From Thiocapsa sp. KS1 (GTDB lineage Bacteria; Pseudomonadota; Gammaproteobacteria; Chromatiales; Chromatiaceae): DNA of 41,622 nt. The stretch spans positions 3,662,795-3,704,416 of the forward strand of contig NZ_LN848257.1 of NCBI RefSeq assembly GCF_001499735.1, in the 5' to 3' direction. Position 1 is the first letter of the stretch, and every line of letters starts with the position of its first letter. Under the pieces are notes generated by a model. The model worked only from the letters and a program-made list of their open reading frames with translations, searched no databases and had not been told where the DNA came from. The position numbers and the translations under genes were made by a program. Shown in pieces: positions 24,573 through 33,590 of the stretch.

Positions 24573-24980
24573 CACAGCATGCTCCGAAAAAGAAGAGACT
24601 CCAGACTCGATCGAAACGGAAAGCAATACGTAATAAAGCTAGCCTAAAGCATCCCTAAGTCAAGGTCCGGCAGCCGTGCTCCAAAAAAATTGCAGACAGT
24701 GTCTCAAGTCCGCCAATATTTTACTTGAACGATCTGCAGTCATATTTACGACAGTCGCCACCCGTAAATGAGTTTCACGACGGAAACCCAGGGCGTGGAT
24801 TATTCGGAGGGTAGGGAGCGCCCCCCGCGCGTCGGGACATGAGGCGGCGAGGGGACCATGCGATCGCCGCCGACGGCGGGCGTACTGACGATCGGCGTCC
24901 GATCTTCCGCCGAGATGCGACATCTTTCTTGAAAAAGACCGAACACCGACCCCGCATTCCCTGCGGGACGCGGTCCAATC
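24573..24980. other. AT-rich intergenic region upstream of the protease gene
   Basis: Between pntB (ends 24981) and the protease start. From about 24600 to 24780 the AT content rises well above the surroundings. No coding frame is supported. It contains the candidate protease promoter at 24636-24663 and the 3' end of the transhydrogenase transcript, for which I saw no clear terminator hairpin. Confidence 0.45.
24636..24663 (-). promoter_or_regulatory. Candidate promoter of the protease gene
   Basis: Minus strand TTGACT (complement of 24658-24663), 16 bases, TAGCTT (complement of 24636-24641). The -35 is good and the -10 poor. Confidence 0.35.
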
Positions 24981-26381
24981 TCAGTGCCCGCCGCCCTTCA
25001 GCGCGCTGTTCATGCCCTCGATGGTGTCCTTCGCATCGCCGAAGACCAGCGAGGTGTTCTCCTGGTAGAAGAGCAGATTGTCGACGCCCGAATAACCCGG
25101 ACGCATGGAGCGCTTGAGGAAGTAGACCTGACGCGCGCGGCCGGCCTCCAGGATCGGCATGCCGTAGATGGGACTGGTCTTGTCCTCCTTGGCCGCGGGA
25201 TTGACGACGTCGTTCGCGCCGACGACCAGCACTACGTCGGTGCTCGGGAAGTCGGGGTTGATCTCGTCCATCTCGAGCACGCGGTCGTAGGGGATGTCCG
25301 CCTCGGCGAGCAGCACGTTCATGTGGCCGGGCATGCGGCCGGCGACCGGATGGATCCCGAACTTCACCTCCACGCCGCGCGCTTCCAGCAGCTCCATCAG
25401 CTCCTTCAGTGCGTGCTGCGCTTGCGCAACGGCCATGCCGTAGCCGGGGATGATGATGACGCGGTTGGCGTCCTCCATCCAGTAGACGGCATCCTCGACC
25501 GCGGCCGACTTCACGCCCTTGCCGGCTGCGACCGCACCCGCGCTGTCCTCGCCGCTGCTGTCCGAGCCGAAACCGCCGAAGACGACGTTGAGGATCGAGC
25601 GGTTCATCGCCTTGCACATGATGTAGGAGAGGATCGCGCCCGAGCAGCCGACCAGCGCACCGACGATGATCAGCAGGTTGTTGTGCAGCGTGAAGCCGGT
25701 TGCGGCCGCGGCCCAGCCCGAATAGCTGTTGAGCATCGAGATGATGACCGGCATGTCTGCCCCGCCGATCGGGATGATCAGGGTCACGCCGAGGGTGAAG
25801 GCAAGCAGGGTCATGAGGGTCAGCGAGATCAAGCTGCCGGTCATGGCGAAATGCACGGCCAGGGCGAGGGTCGCGATCCCCAACAGCGCATTGAGCAGAT
25901 GTTGGCCCTTGAACTTGACCGGGCTGCCGCCGAGCAGACCTTGCAGCTTGCCGAAGGCGATGACCGATCCGGTGAAGGTGATGGCACCGATGACCACGCC
26001 CGCGGAGATTTCTCCCATCAGCAGCGCGTTCAGCTCGCCCGCGCCCCGCTTGGCGAGGAAGGTCCCGATGGCGACCATGACCGCCGCCATACCGACGAAG
26101 CTGTGGAGAGCCGCTACCAACTGCGGCATGGCCGTCATCTGGATGCGCAGGGCCACGATGACGCCGATGATGGCGCCCAGCGTCATCCCGACGATGATGA
26201 ATCCGTAGGATTGGACCTGATCGCCCATCAGGGTCGCGACCACGGCGATCAGCATGCCGAGCATGCCGTAGAGGTTGCCGCGCCGGGCGGATGCCGGATG
26301 GGTCAAGCCCTTGAGGGCCAGGATAAAGAGCACGGCCGAGACCAGATAGGCCACCGCCTGAAGATTAACCGAGAGCGTCAT
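24981..26381 (-). CDS. pntB: NAD(P) transhydrogenase beta subunit
   Basis: A 466-residue integral membrane subunit: about nine hydrophobic segments (residues 1-260) form part of the proton channel (domain II), and the C-terminal domain III binds NADP(H), seen as VIIIPGYGMAVAQAQHAL, GIHPVAGRMPGHMNVLLAEA, GANDVVNPAA and YSGVDNLLFY. The enzyme uses the proton gradient to reduce NADP+ with NADH. Last gene of pntAA-pntAB-pntB; 12 bases after pntAB. NADPH made here can feed PhaB and biosynthesis. Confidence 0.96.
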   Translation of the reverse strand: MTLSVNLQAVAYLVSAVLFILALKGLTHPASARRGNLYGMLGMLIAVVATLMGDQVQSYGFIIVGMTLGAIIGVIVALRIQMTAMPQLVAALHSFVGMAAVMVAIGTFLAKRGAGELNALLMGEISAGVVIGAITFTGSVIAFGKLQGLLGGSPVKFKGQHLLNALLGIATLALAVHFAMTGSLISLTLMTLLAFTLGVTLIIPIGGADMPVIISMLNSYSGWAAAATGFTLHNNLLIIVGALVGCSGAILSYIMCKAMNRSILNVVFGGFGSDSSGEDSAGAVAAGKGVKSAAVEDAVYWMEDANRVIIIPGYGMAVAQAQHALKELMELLEARGVEVKFGIHPVAGRMPGHMNVLLAEADIPYDRVLEMDEINPDFPSTDVVLVVGANDVVNPAAKEDKTSPIYGMPILEAGRARQVYFLKRSMRPGYSGVDNLLFYQENTSLVFGDAKDTIEGMNSALKGGGH

Positions 26382-26393
26382 GACGGCCTGTCC

Positions 26394-26690
26394 TTACTTT
26401 TTCTTCTTGAACATCGAGAGCATCCGGTGTGTCACCAGGAAGCCGCCGAAGACATTGATGGACGCCAGGAGCACGGCAATGAAGCCGATGATCTGGGTAA
26501 AGAGCCCCGCCTCGGGATCGCCGGCGACGAGCAGGGCGCCGACCAGGACGATACCCGAGATGGCGTTGGTGAGCGCCACCAGCGGGGTGTGCAGCGAGGG
26601 CGTGACGCCCCAGACCACCCAGTAGCCGATGAAGCAGGCCAGAACAAAGACGTAGAGGGCAACGAGCGAGGGATCGAGTGCCTCGGGCAT
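26394..26690 (-). CDS. pntAB: NAD(P) transhydrogenase alpha subunit, membrane part (PntAB)
   Basis: A 98-residue protein with three membrane segments ([50 protein letters not shown]) and [13 protein letters not shown] between, as in the separate alpha-2 subunit of Rhodospirillum rubrum. In E. coli this is the C-terminal end of PntA. A Lys-rich end (MFKKKK) faces the cytoplasm. ATG at 26690; 120 bases after pntAA. Confidence 0.95.
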   Translation of the reverse strand: MPEALDPSLVALYVFVLACFIGYWVVWGVTPSLHTPLVALTNAISGIVLVGALLVAGDPEAGLFTQIIGFIAVLLASINVFGGFLVTHRMLSMFKKKK

Positions 26691-26810
26691 AGGGGTAACT
26701 CCGGTTGGACGGTGATCATGGGCGCGTCGCCGATGATCCGTGGTCAGTCATCGCAGAAAAGGCGATTGAACCGCAAAGCGGCCTTTGCGGCGCGTTGTCT
26801 CGAACCGATC

Positions 26811-27908
26811 TCAGGCCGCGGGCTTCACCAGCATGGCCGCCGTGATGTCGTCCTCGGCGAGATCCTTCAGGACCGGGCCGGACGCGCTCGGGGTGACCAT
26901 GATCTCGATCAGATTGGCGAGGTTGCGGGCGTAGAAGGCGCTCGCGTCCGCCGGGACCAAGGCGGGGAAGTTGGTCAGGCCGACGATGGTCACGCCGTGG
27001 CGCTCGACGATCTCGCCCGCGACAGTCAGCGGGCAGTTGCCGCCGTTGGCCGCGGCCAGATCGACGATGACGGAGCCCGGCCGCATGCGTTTCACGACCT
27101 CTTCCGTCACCAGAATCGGTGCCGGGCGACAGGGGATCAGAGCCGTGGTAATGATGATGTGGGCCTTGGCGAGCTGATCGCTCAAGGCGGCTTGCTGCTT
27201 GGCCTTCGCCTCCTCGGAGAGCTCCTTGGCGTACCCGCCTTCGCCCGAGCCGCTTTCACCCAGGTCCAGCTCGATCGGCTTGGCACCCAGGGAGCGGATC
27301 TGCTCTTGGGTCTCGGGGCGCACGTCGTAGGCGTAGACATCGGCGCCGAGTCGGCGCGCGGTGGCGATCGCCTGAAGCCCCGCCACACCCACGCCCAAAA
27401 CGACCAGCCGGGCCGGCTTCGCCGAGCCCGCGGAGGTCATCATCATGGGCAGGAAACGGCCGTAGCGCGCCGCCGCCTCGAGGGTCGCGCGATAGCCGGC
27501 GATGTTGCTCTGCGAGGACAGGGCATCCATGGACTGGGCGCGCGAGGTGCGCGGCATCCGCTCCATCCCGAGGACACGGACCCCTTTGGCGAGCATGGCC
27601 GAGAGGATCTCGTCCTCCCCGCAGCTCTCCAACAGACCGACATAGAGTCCGCCCGGCCGCAGCGCCTCGACGTCCGCGGCATCGGGTCGACGGACCTTGA
27701 GCAGGAGGTCGGCATCGAAGGCGCCTGCGCGGTCGGTCAGTTTCGCACCTGCCGCCGCATACTCCTCGTCCGGATAGCCGGCGCGCACACCGGCGCCGGC
27801 CTCCACCACGACCTCGAACCCCTTCCCGATCAATTTCTTGACCACCTCCGGGATCGAGGCCACACGGGTCTCGCCGGGGGCGGTCTCCAAGGGAATTCCG
27901 ATCTTCAT
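26811..27908 (-). CDS. pntAA: NAD(P) transhydrogenase alpha subunit, NAD-binding part (PntAA)
   Basis: A 365-residue soluble domain I that binds NAD(H). MKIGIPLETAPGETRVA is the usual start; the dinucleotide fold is VVLGVGVAGLQAIATARRLGA with the acidic YDVRPE strand end; RVLGMERMPRTSRAQSMDALSSQ is the alanine dehydrogenase/PNT signature region; the mobile loop is YAKELSEE. Length matches the split-subunit enzyme. First gene of the operon; divergent or tandem promoter would lie in 27909-28045. Confidence 0.96.
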   Translation of the reverse strand: MKIGIPLETAPGETRVASIPEVVKKLIGKGFEVVVEAGAGVRAGYPDEEYAAAGAKLTDRAGAFDADLLLKVRRPDAADVEALRPGGLYVGLLESCGEDEILSAMLAKGVRVLGMERMPRTSRAQSMDALSSQSNIAGYRATLEAAARYGRFLPMMMTSAGSAKPARLVVLGVGVAGLQAIATARRLGADVYAYDVRPETQEQIRSLGAKPIELDLGESGSGEGGYAKELSEEAKAKQQAALSDQLAKAHIIITTALIPCRPAPILVTEEVVKRMRPGSVIVDLAAANGGNCPLTVAGEIVERHGVTIVGLTNFPALVPADASAFYARNLANLIEIMVTPSASGPVLKDLAEDDITAAMLVKPAA

Positions 27909-28045
27909 CGCTCTGTCGTCCTATCCGCAGGTCGGCCGCCCGCGAGCGGCAAAAACCCGCGCATTATCGGTGCGGGGACCAGTCGCCGCAACCACCCGCG
28001 CACCGATGCGGGGCGCAGTCGGGCCAGGACGCGGACTGCGCACCC

Positions 28046-28861
28046 TCAGCGCTCCCCGCTCCCGCGCAGCGCCTTGATGATGTGCGAGGAGATCTCCTCG
28101 ATCGACTGACTGGTGGTGTTGAGCACCGGGATCTGGAGTCGCTTGTAGATCTGCGTCGCCATGCGGATGTCCTCCTGGCACCGCTCCAACGATGCATAGC
28201 TGCTGCCGGGGCGCCGCTCCTCGCGGATCAACTGAAGCCGTTGCGGATCGATCGTGAGCGCGAAGAGCTTGTGGCGGCAGTCCCAGACCAATTGAGGGAC
28301 ATCCCCGCGCTCGAAGTCTTCCTCGGTGACCGGATAGTTGGCCGAGCGCAGCCCATAATGCATGGCCAAGTAAAGACAGGTCGGGGTCTTGCCCGAGCGC
28401 GAAACACCGATCAGGACGACATCGGCACGGTGGAAATTGTCCGGTCGGATCCCGTCGTCGTTGGCCATGGCGAAATTGATCGCCTCGATCCGCTTGGTGT
28501 AGTAGCTCGGCTTGGTGATGGCGTGGCTACGCCCGGATTTACGGCTCGGCGGGACGCCCAGCTCTTTGGAGAGCGGCTCGACGAAGCCCTCGAAGAGCTC
28601 GACGTAGTAGCAGTTGCCGCTCTCGAGGATCTCGCGGATCTCGTTGTTGAGCATGGTCGCGAAGACGATCGGGCGCACCCCGTCGCGGTCGGCGGCCTCC
28701 TGCATCCGCTGTGTCAGCGCCTTGGCACGCAGATCGGTGTTGATGTAAGGCATGTAAACCTGCTCGAAGTCGATGGTATCGAACTGCGACAACAGGCTGT
28801 GGCCAAGCGTCTCGGCGGTGATGCCGGTGCTCTCGGAGACAAAAAAGACGGTGCGATTCAT
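28046..28861 (-). CDS. ppsR: PEP synthase regulatory protein (kinase/pyrophosphorylase, DUF299)
   Basis: A 271-residue bifunctional enzyme that inactivates phosphoenolpyruvate synthase by ADP-dependent phosphorylation and restores it by phosphorolysis. MNRTVFFVSESTGITAETLGHSLL is the conserved start; GVSRSGKTPTCLYLA is the P-loop; YKRLQIPVLNTTSQSIEEISS is the usual C-terminus. The frame is open upstream of ATG 28861 but that part has no homology. No ppsA is in the window. It controls the pyruvate/PEP branch, useful when switching between carbon storage and gluconeogenesis. Confidence 0.94.
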   Translation of the reverse strand: MNRTVFFVSESTGITAETLGHSLLSQFDTIDFEQVYMPYINTDLRAKALTQRMQEAADRDGVRPIVFATMLNNEIREILESGNCYYVELFEGFVEPLSKELGVPPSRKSGRSHAITKPSYYTKRIEAINFAMANDDGIRPDNFHRADVVLIGVSRSGKTPTCLYLAMHYGLRSANYPVTEEDFERGDVPQLVWDCRHKLFALTIDPQRLQLIREERRPGSSYASLERCQEDIRMATQIYKRLQIPVLNTTSQSIEEISSHIIKALRGSGER

Positions 28862-29066
28862 AGGCCCTGACAGAGTGATGCAAGTCAATGCAGTGTATAT
28901 TGGAATTTGGTGATATAGAGGAGCGCTGATCACGACAGCGTGTCGGCGCGACCGGGATGCCGGGTGCGCCGCACCACCCGAGAACGGTTTCGGTCCGCAG
29001 AGCGACCGATCTTCGCCGAGCCGGCACGCCGCCCGGCCGGCCCACCGAAAGGCCGAGGAGCTTCCC

Positions 29067-29522
29067 ATGCCCAAGATCAACAACGACCACGCGCTGCGCG
29101 ATGCCCTCAACGGACTCGACGCGGAGCAACAACGCATTCTCGGCTCCCGCTTTGCTCGGCATGTCATGCAGCTGAGCAAGGACGAGCGGGTCAACCGCGC
29201 CATCGAGGTCGGAATGCGCGACCAAGTCGCACCCGGCGAGCTGGAAGACGCCTTCAAGGCCGCCAAGGCGTACGCAACCAAGACCTACACCGATTGCGGC
29301 AAAGACACCGATTGGCTGGCCCAAGCCGACCACTTCGTCGCCGCCTCCGCCGCGGCGGCCCTGACGCCCGACGCGCTCCTGACCGAGAAGCAGAACCGCG
29401 CCTGGAAGGCCGCCATGCAGGCCCGCATGGCCGTCAACTGCACCCTCATCGAGGAGGACGACGCGCCCGAAACATCCGAGGCCGAGCATCAGTATGCGCT
29501 GGCCGAGGCGTTCTTGGGCTGA
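29067..29522 (+). CDS. Unknown protein, helical, near hydrogenase maturation genes
   Basis: A 151-residue protein (MPKINNDHALRDALNGLDAE) with a GAGGAG site before the ATG. It is rich in Ala and acidic residues, predicted helical, with two Cys (TDCGKD, VNCTLIEED) and no signal or membrane segment. I recognise no family. It ends 87 bases from the convergent hypC, and a hydrogenase protease follows, so a link with hydrogenase assembly is possible but only from location. Codon use is like its neighbours, so it is very likely a real gene. Confidence 0.75.
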   Translation: MPKINNDHALRDALNGLDAEQQRILGSRFARHVMQLSKDERVNRAIEVGMRDQVAPGELEDAFKAAKAYATKTYTDCGKDTDWLAQADHFVAASAAAALTPDALLTEKQNRAWKAAMQARMAVNCTLIEEDDAPETSEAEHQYALAEAFLG

Positions 29523-29609
29523 GCACCGCGCGGACGGGGCATCCCGCTCGGCGCCGGCCGGCGCGTGCGCCGCCCTCGGCGGAGTACCCTCGGCCGCGCA
29601 CTCGCCCGA

Positions 29610-29855
29610 TCAGAGCGCGACCTGATCGACGTCCTGTGCCGCGAGGATGGCATCGTAGATCTCCCAGGCGGATGCCGCCTCTTCCGCCGTCATCCGACTG
29701 ATCGCGTGGCCCAAGTGGACCACCACATAGTCGCCGACGCCGATCGTCTCGTCCTGAAGCATGAAGAGATTGACCTCGCGCACCGCGCCCTTCGCCGTGC
29801 AACGGGCCAAAAAGCCGTCGACGGACTGGATCTGCATCGGGATACCGAGACACAT
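29610..29855 (-). CDS. hypC: Hydrogenase maturation chaperone HypC/HupF
   Basis: An 81-residue chaperone that, with HypD, carries the Fe(CN)2CO unit to the large subunit of NiFe hydrogenase. The start MCLGIPMQ contains the Cys that becomes N-terminal after Met removal and binds iron; this fixes ATG 29855 over an upstream TTG that would give MSMCLG. GDYVVVHLGHAISRM is the family's beta-barrel end. No hypD, hypA or structural genes are next to it, so it is an isolated copy, divergent from a protease gene. Purple sulfur bacteria such as Thiocapsa roseopersicina are known for more than one hypC. Confidence 0.93.
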   Translation of the reverse strand: MCLGIPMQIQSVDGFLARCTAKGAVREVNLFMLQDETIGVGDYVVVHLGHAISRMTAEEAASAWEIYDAILAAQDVDQVAL

Positions 29856-29977
29856 GGACAAGCCCCCAAGCGAAGTCGATCATGGGTTCGCAGGCTAAGC
29901 CGCACCGTCTACCCCTGCAAGGACTCAGATCAAACGATCGTCCGATCACCCCTCATCAGCCCGAGAAGGTCCCCGCC

Positions 29978-30448
29978 GTGCAACCAACCACCCTCATCCT
30001 CGGCCTCGGCAACGTCCTCATGACCGACGAGGCGGTCGGCGCCGAGGTGGTCCGCCGACTCGAGCAGGAGATCGGCTCCGATGCGTCACTCATGCTCGTC
30101 GACGGCGGGACCTTGAGCTTCACGCTCGCGGTGCCGATCGGCGAGTGCCCGCATCTGATCGTCGTTGATGCCGCGGCGCTGGGCGAGCCGCCCGGCAGCG
30201 TTCGGGTCTTCGAGGACGCGGCGATGGATCGCCAGCTCAGCGTCAATGCCAAGACCGTGCATGAGGTCAGTCTCTCCGACCTCATGGACATCGCACGTCT
30301 CACCGACACACTGCCTGTCCGGCGCGCACTGGTCGGGATCGAGCCCGAGTTTGTCGGCTGGGGCGATCGTCTGACCCCTGCGGTGGAGGCGGCAGTCCCG
30401 AGCGCGATCGCCCGGATCCGCGAGCTCCTGACCCGATGGGATACCTGA
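29978..30448 (+). CDS. NiFe hydrogenase maturation endopeptidase (HybD/HynD type)
   Basis: A 156-residue protease that trims the C-terminus of the hydrogenase large subunit after nickel insertion. Counting from GTG 29978: ILGLGNVLMTDEAVG holds E18, VVDAAAL holds D64 and AKTVHEVSL holds H95, matching the nickel-binding E16, D62, H93 of E. coli HybD. GIEPEFVGWGDRLTPAVEAA is the usual C-terminal helix. The frame extends upstream to 29882, but AAGG and homology favour the GTG. Such proteases serve one specific hydrogenase, so a large subunit should exist elsewhere in the genome. Divergent from hypC. Confidence 0.9.
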   Translation: MQPTTLILGLGNVLMTDEAVGAEVVRRLEQEIGSDASLMLVDGGTLSFTLAVPIGECPHLIVVDAAALGEPPGSVRVFEDAAMDRQLSVNAKTVHEVSLSDLMDIARLTDTLPVRRALVGIEPEFVGWGDRLTPAVEAAVPSAIARIRELLTRWDT

Positions 30449-30604
30449 AGGCTCGACCGACCTGCGTTGATGCCGCCCTGCCGGCACCCGCGGCAGGCGC
30501 AAATCGTCCTTGATTTGTGTATTTTTCCGATCTATCGTTTGCGCGCACGTCGCGTTTACGCCGCCCGGCGTGATTGTCGAAACCGCAAACAAGGATCATT
30601 GCCC

Positions 30605-30871
30605 ATGCGACCCACAACTGCTCGCACTGTCACATTCTTCGCCGCCTCTGCGGCTATCATCTCCTTCGCTGTCGGCGGTCCCGCATTCGCCGAATCCGCA
30701 TGCAAGGGTCTGGAGCAGCCCGTGTGCGAGACCACCGAAGCCTGCCGTTGGCAAGCGGGATATACACGAAAGGACGGAATCGAGGTGGCGAGCCACTGCC
30801 GCAGCACCGGCAAGAAGAAGGAGGTCGCCCCGGAAGCCAGCACCGAGGGTGCACCCGAAAAGGCGTCCTGA
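30605..30871 (+). CDS. Small secreted Cys-containing protein
   Basis: An 88-residue protein with signal peptide ending GPAFA, then ESACKGLEQPVCETTEACRW, a Tyr-Thr-Arg-Lys-Asp segment, SHC and a Lys/Glu/Ala tail. The four Cys (ACKG, PVCE, EACR, SHCR) can form two disulfides. Proteins with this CKGL-x-C-x-C motif occur in other gammaproteobacteria without known function. AAGGAT lies nine bases before the ATG. Confidence 0.78.
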   Translation: MRPTTARTVTFFAASAAIISFAVGGPAFAESACKGLEQPVCETTEACRWQAGYTRKDGIEVASHCRSTGKKKEVAPEASTEGAPEKAS

Positions 30872-31231
30872 GTGATCCGTCCGAGCGGTACCCGCTCGTC
30901 GGGGGGGCTCCGCTCGGACAATCTGCCGGGGAACGGCCTCGCGGCCGTTGTTCATAATCCCAGCCCTAGGGTAGGGTGGACGAGCGAGAGCGAAGTCCAC
31001 CGAACCCCGCGCAGGCGCCGGTGGACTGCGCTGCGCTTGTCCACCCTACGCTACGACCAGCGACGTGGCCGAGTTTATGAGCAAGCCCCTCTCGCGGCCG
31101 GTCGGATACGAGATCGGCCCGACTTCGTCGCGCTCGATCGGCATTGCTCCGAGCGATCGCGGCGTCGCGCGCAAGGCATAGCCGGTGCCGAATCCGCCTT
31201 CACCTTCCCTCGATCGTGGATCGCTCGGGCG
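30872..31231. other. Intergenic region with a repeat
   Basis: Between the small secreted protein and the convergent hemerythrin gene. It holds the repeat at 30971-31049. Other frames read through are shadows; no promoter or RNA gene is seen in the rest. Confidence 0.45.
30971..31049. repeat. GTAGGGTGGAC-type inverted repeat element
   Basis: GTAGGGTGGAC at 30971 and GTCCACCCTAC at 31039-31049 end an imperfect palindrome of 79 bases; inside, AGTCCACCG and CGGTGGACT form a second pair and AGCG steps mirror GCGCT. Elements with these ends are scattered in intergenic regions of many proteobacteria. No transposase is encoded. Possibly a non-autonomous mobile repeat. Confidence 0.75.
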
Positions 31232-31654
31232 TCAGCCCGCTTGATCCCCGAGCTCCCCCGCCTTCACGTGCAACGCGTAGAGAACGTCCTCGTCGGCGAT
31301 ATGGTCGATCAGCCAATCCTGGGTCATCTCCAAGGCCCGATCCGCCAATTCCTGGCTCGGGCCGAAGGTGCGCAGATCGTTTTCCAGGTCGTCGAGATGC
31401 CGCATGAAGGCGACATGCTGCCGCAGATGATCGGCCAGGTCGGGATAGGCATGCCGGCGCATGAAGGCCTCTTCGGTGTCGAAATGGCTCTCGGCATAAT
31501 CGCGCATGAAGGCGACGGCCTCGATCACCCCCTCTCGACCCTCGCGGTCCAGGATCGCCTCGTACAGCCGGTGCGACGCGGTAAAGAATCCTTGATGCTG
31601 GCGATCGATCTCTTCAATGCCGATGAGGTAGACGTCGGACCATTCTCTTAACAT
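31232..31654 (-). CDS. Bacteriohemerythrin
   Basis: A 140-residue four-helix oxygen-binding protein with a di-iron site. All ligands are visible from ATG 31654: H20 (IDRQHQ), H57-x3-E61 (HFDTE), H76-x3-H80 (HLRQH), H118-x4-D123 (HIADED). Single-domain type, likely cytoplasmic, for oxygen storage, sensing or delivery; useful to a microaerophilic or phototrophic cell. An upstream in-frame extension is dismissed because AGGA precedes 31654 and the motif WSDVYLIGIEEIDRQH normally starts the protein. Confidence 0.93.
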   Translation of the reverse strand: MLREWSDVYLIGIEEIDRQHQGFFTASHRLYEAILDREGREGVIEAVAFMRDYAESHFDTEEAFMRRHAYPDLADHLRQHVAFMRHLDDLENDLRTFGPSQELADRALEMTQDWLIDHIADEDVLYALHVKAGELGDQAG

Positions 31655-31843
31655 GAGGGTTCCTGCAAGGTTGGAGGATCTAGGGACGGGCAAACCCGGG
31701 TGCGCTCGGCATATCGCCGCCGAAGCGATCGGGCCATCGGACGGCTGCCCTTGGACATCGAATCCGCGCAAGCCCGAGCGGGGCTCATCGCGCACCGGCG
31801 CGGGAAGCATCATCGCAGCGGCGCATGCGGAAGACCGGGGTCG

Positions 31844-32527
31844 TCAAAGCGATCCCCAAGAGCCGCGGCGACGACGAAAGCTCAGATGCGGAAGAAAGAG
31901 GCCGATCAGGACGCCGACGAGGATCACGCCGGCGCCGATCATGAACCAGCGCTGATTGGTGCGGTTCCCCAGGTCGCGGTTGGCTTGCTCGAGGTCGGCG
32001 CGCTCGCGCGTCAGCTCGCTCACCTGGATACGCAGACGCTCTCGGTCGCCGGTGATGTCGAGGATATTGGTCGAGGCGTGGCGAATGGTGGCAAGCTCCT
32101 GCTCCAGACGGACCTTTTCGCGCTCGAGGGCCTGGTAGTCGGCATCGAGTCGGTCGTATGACGTCTGAAGCGCCGCAAGCCTTGCGGCCAGACTGTCCGG
32201 CTCACCCTGGAGCTCGACCAGACGTTTCTCTAGCTCGACAACGCGTGCGCGTGCCGCCGGCTCATCCTGGAGCTCGCGCTCGAGCACGTAGCCGACAGTC
32301 CCGTCTTCGGTCCGAACGCGCGCATATTCGGTCGTCTCGTCGACGCTGATGACCTCGAGCGGCGTGCCGCTCGGAAGCATGCGGATGATGCGATAGCGGC
32401 TGCTCTCGCCGGTGCGCAAGGTGACCTCGATTGAATCCGTGACATAGCGCGTCGCGGCGTAAACCATCGGGATCCGAGCCGCCTGAATGCTCAGGAGGCA
32501 GACGCAGAGGAGCAGAAAACGTCTCAC
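31844..32527 (-). CDS. SH3-domain membrane protein with coiled coil (YgiM/TIGR04211 type)
   Basis: A 227-residue protein. Signal peptide MRRFLLLCVCLLSIQA..YA; bacterial SH3 domain about residues 26-90 (YVTDSIEVTLRTGESSRYRI, GYVLERELQ); a long coiled coil (residues about 95-190, RVVELEKRLVELQ to LTRERADLEQANRDL); then a membrane helix WFMIGAGVILVGVLIGLFL and a basic end. So the SH3 part is periplasmic and the end is in the cytoplasm. Function of the family is not defined; a link to cell envelope is likely. GTG at 32527 with GAGGAT is chosen. Confidence 0.87.
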   Translation of the reverse strand: MRRFLLLCVCLLSIQAARIPMVYAATRYVTDSIEVTLRTGESSRYRIIRMLPSGTPLEVISVDETTEYARVRTEDGTVGYVLERELQDEPAARARVVELEKRLVELQGEPDSLAARLAALQTSYDRLDADYQALEREKVRLEQELATIRHASTNILDITGDRERLRIQVSELTRERADLEQANRDLGNRTNQRWFMIGAGVILVGVLIGLFLPHLSFRRRRGSWGSL

Positions 32528-32635
32528 GGGACATCCTCGGCGAGGCGTAGGGTTGACGTGCGCGCCCACGCGATCGGGTCGATCGGTCGGTTCGGGTCGG
32601 CGAAAAGGGCAAACTACACCAGGACTTGCCGCCTG

Positions 32636-33568
32636 TCACGCCTGCGGCAGAAGGAGGAATTCCAGCAGCGCTTTTTGAGCGTGGAGACGGTTCTCGGCTT
32701 CGTCCCAGACGACGGATTGCGGACCGTCGATGACGGAAGCAGTCACCTCTTCGCCCCGGTGTGCCGGCAGGCAATGCATGAAGAGCGCGTCCGGCGCTGC
32801 GCGGGACATCACGGCGTCGTTCACCTGGAAGGGCGCGAACAGGGTCTCGCGTCTCGCCTGCTCCTCCTCTTGGCCCATACTGGCCCAGACGTCGGTGACG
32901 ACTAGATCGGCCCCCTCGGCGGCCTCCAGCGGATCGCGCAGGATCCTGCAACGGCCTGCGACGGCAGCAAGCAGATCGGCGTCCGGCTCGAATCCCTCCG
33001 GGCAGGCGACCCGCAGCTCGAAGTCGAACAGCTGCGCGGCCTCCATGAAGGAATGGCACATGTTGTTGCCGTCGCCGATCCAGGTCACGCGCCGTCCGCG
33101 GATATCCCCGCGATGCTCGAGATAGGTCTGAACATCCGCGAGCAGCTGGCAGGGATGCAGTCGGTCGGTCAGGCCATTGATGACGGGCACCTGAGAATGC
33201 GCGGCGAATCGCTCGACGATGGCGTGGTCGAAGGTCCGGATCATGACCGCATCGACCATCCGCGAAAGCACCCGCGCACTGTCCTCGATCGGCTCGCCGC
33301 GGCCCAGCTGGGTATCGCGCGGGGACAGGAACAAGGCGTGACCGCCGAGCTGGACCATGCCGACCTCGAAGGACACCCGGGTCCGCGTCGAGGATTTCTC
33401 GAAGATCATCGCCAAGGTGCGGTTCGGAAACGGTCGATATTCCTCGCCGGCCTTCAGCATACGCTTGAGCTCGGTCGCCCGCGCGAGCAATCCGCGGGCC
33501 TCCTCGGCGCTCAAATCCAGCAGAGACAGAAAGTGACGGCAGCGTGCTTGACGGGCATCCATGGGCAT
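32636..33568 (-). CDS. argF: Ornithine carbamoyltransferase
   Basis: Makes citrulline from ornithine and carbamoyl phosphate in arginine synthesis. Motifs: [11 protein letters not shown] (carbamoyl phosphate), [21 protein letters not shown] and [11 protein letters not shown] (ornithine loop with catalytic Cys). Start ATG 33568 follows GGAGA by five bases; ATG 33562 and an upstream ATG at 33598 overlapping argD are alternatives. 310 residues, normal. Second gene after argD, 22 bases apart. Confidence 0.94.
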   Translation of the reverse strand: MPMDARQARCRHFLSLLDLSAEEARGLLARATELKRMLKAGEEYRPFPNRTLAMIFEKSSTRTRVSFEVGMVQLGGHALFLSPRDTQLGRGEPIEDSARVLSRMVDAVMIRTFDHAIVERFAAHSQVPVINGLTDRLHPCQLLADVQTYLEHRGDIRGRRVTWIGDGNNMCHSFMEAAQLFDFELRVACPEGFEPDADLLAAVAGRCRILRDPLEAAEGADLVVTDVWASMGQEEEQARRETLFAPFQVNDAVMSRAAPDALFMHCLPAHRGEEVTASVIDGPQSVVWDEAENRLHAQKALLEFLLLPQA

Positions 33569-33590
33569 CGTCTCTCCGGCGGGGCGCTGC

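Noticed and set aside
24984-28109. Very long plus-strand open frame opposite the transhydrogenase genes
   Set aside because: Low-complexity His/Asp/Gly/Arg-rich translation typical of the antisense of GC-rich genes; the minus strand carries the clear pnt genes.
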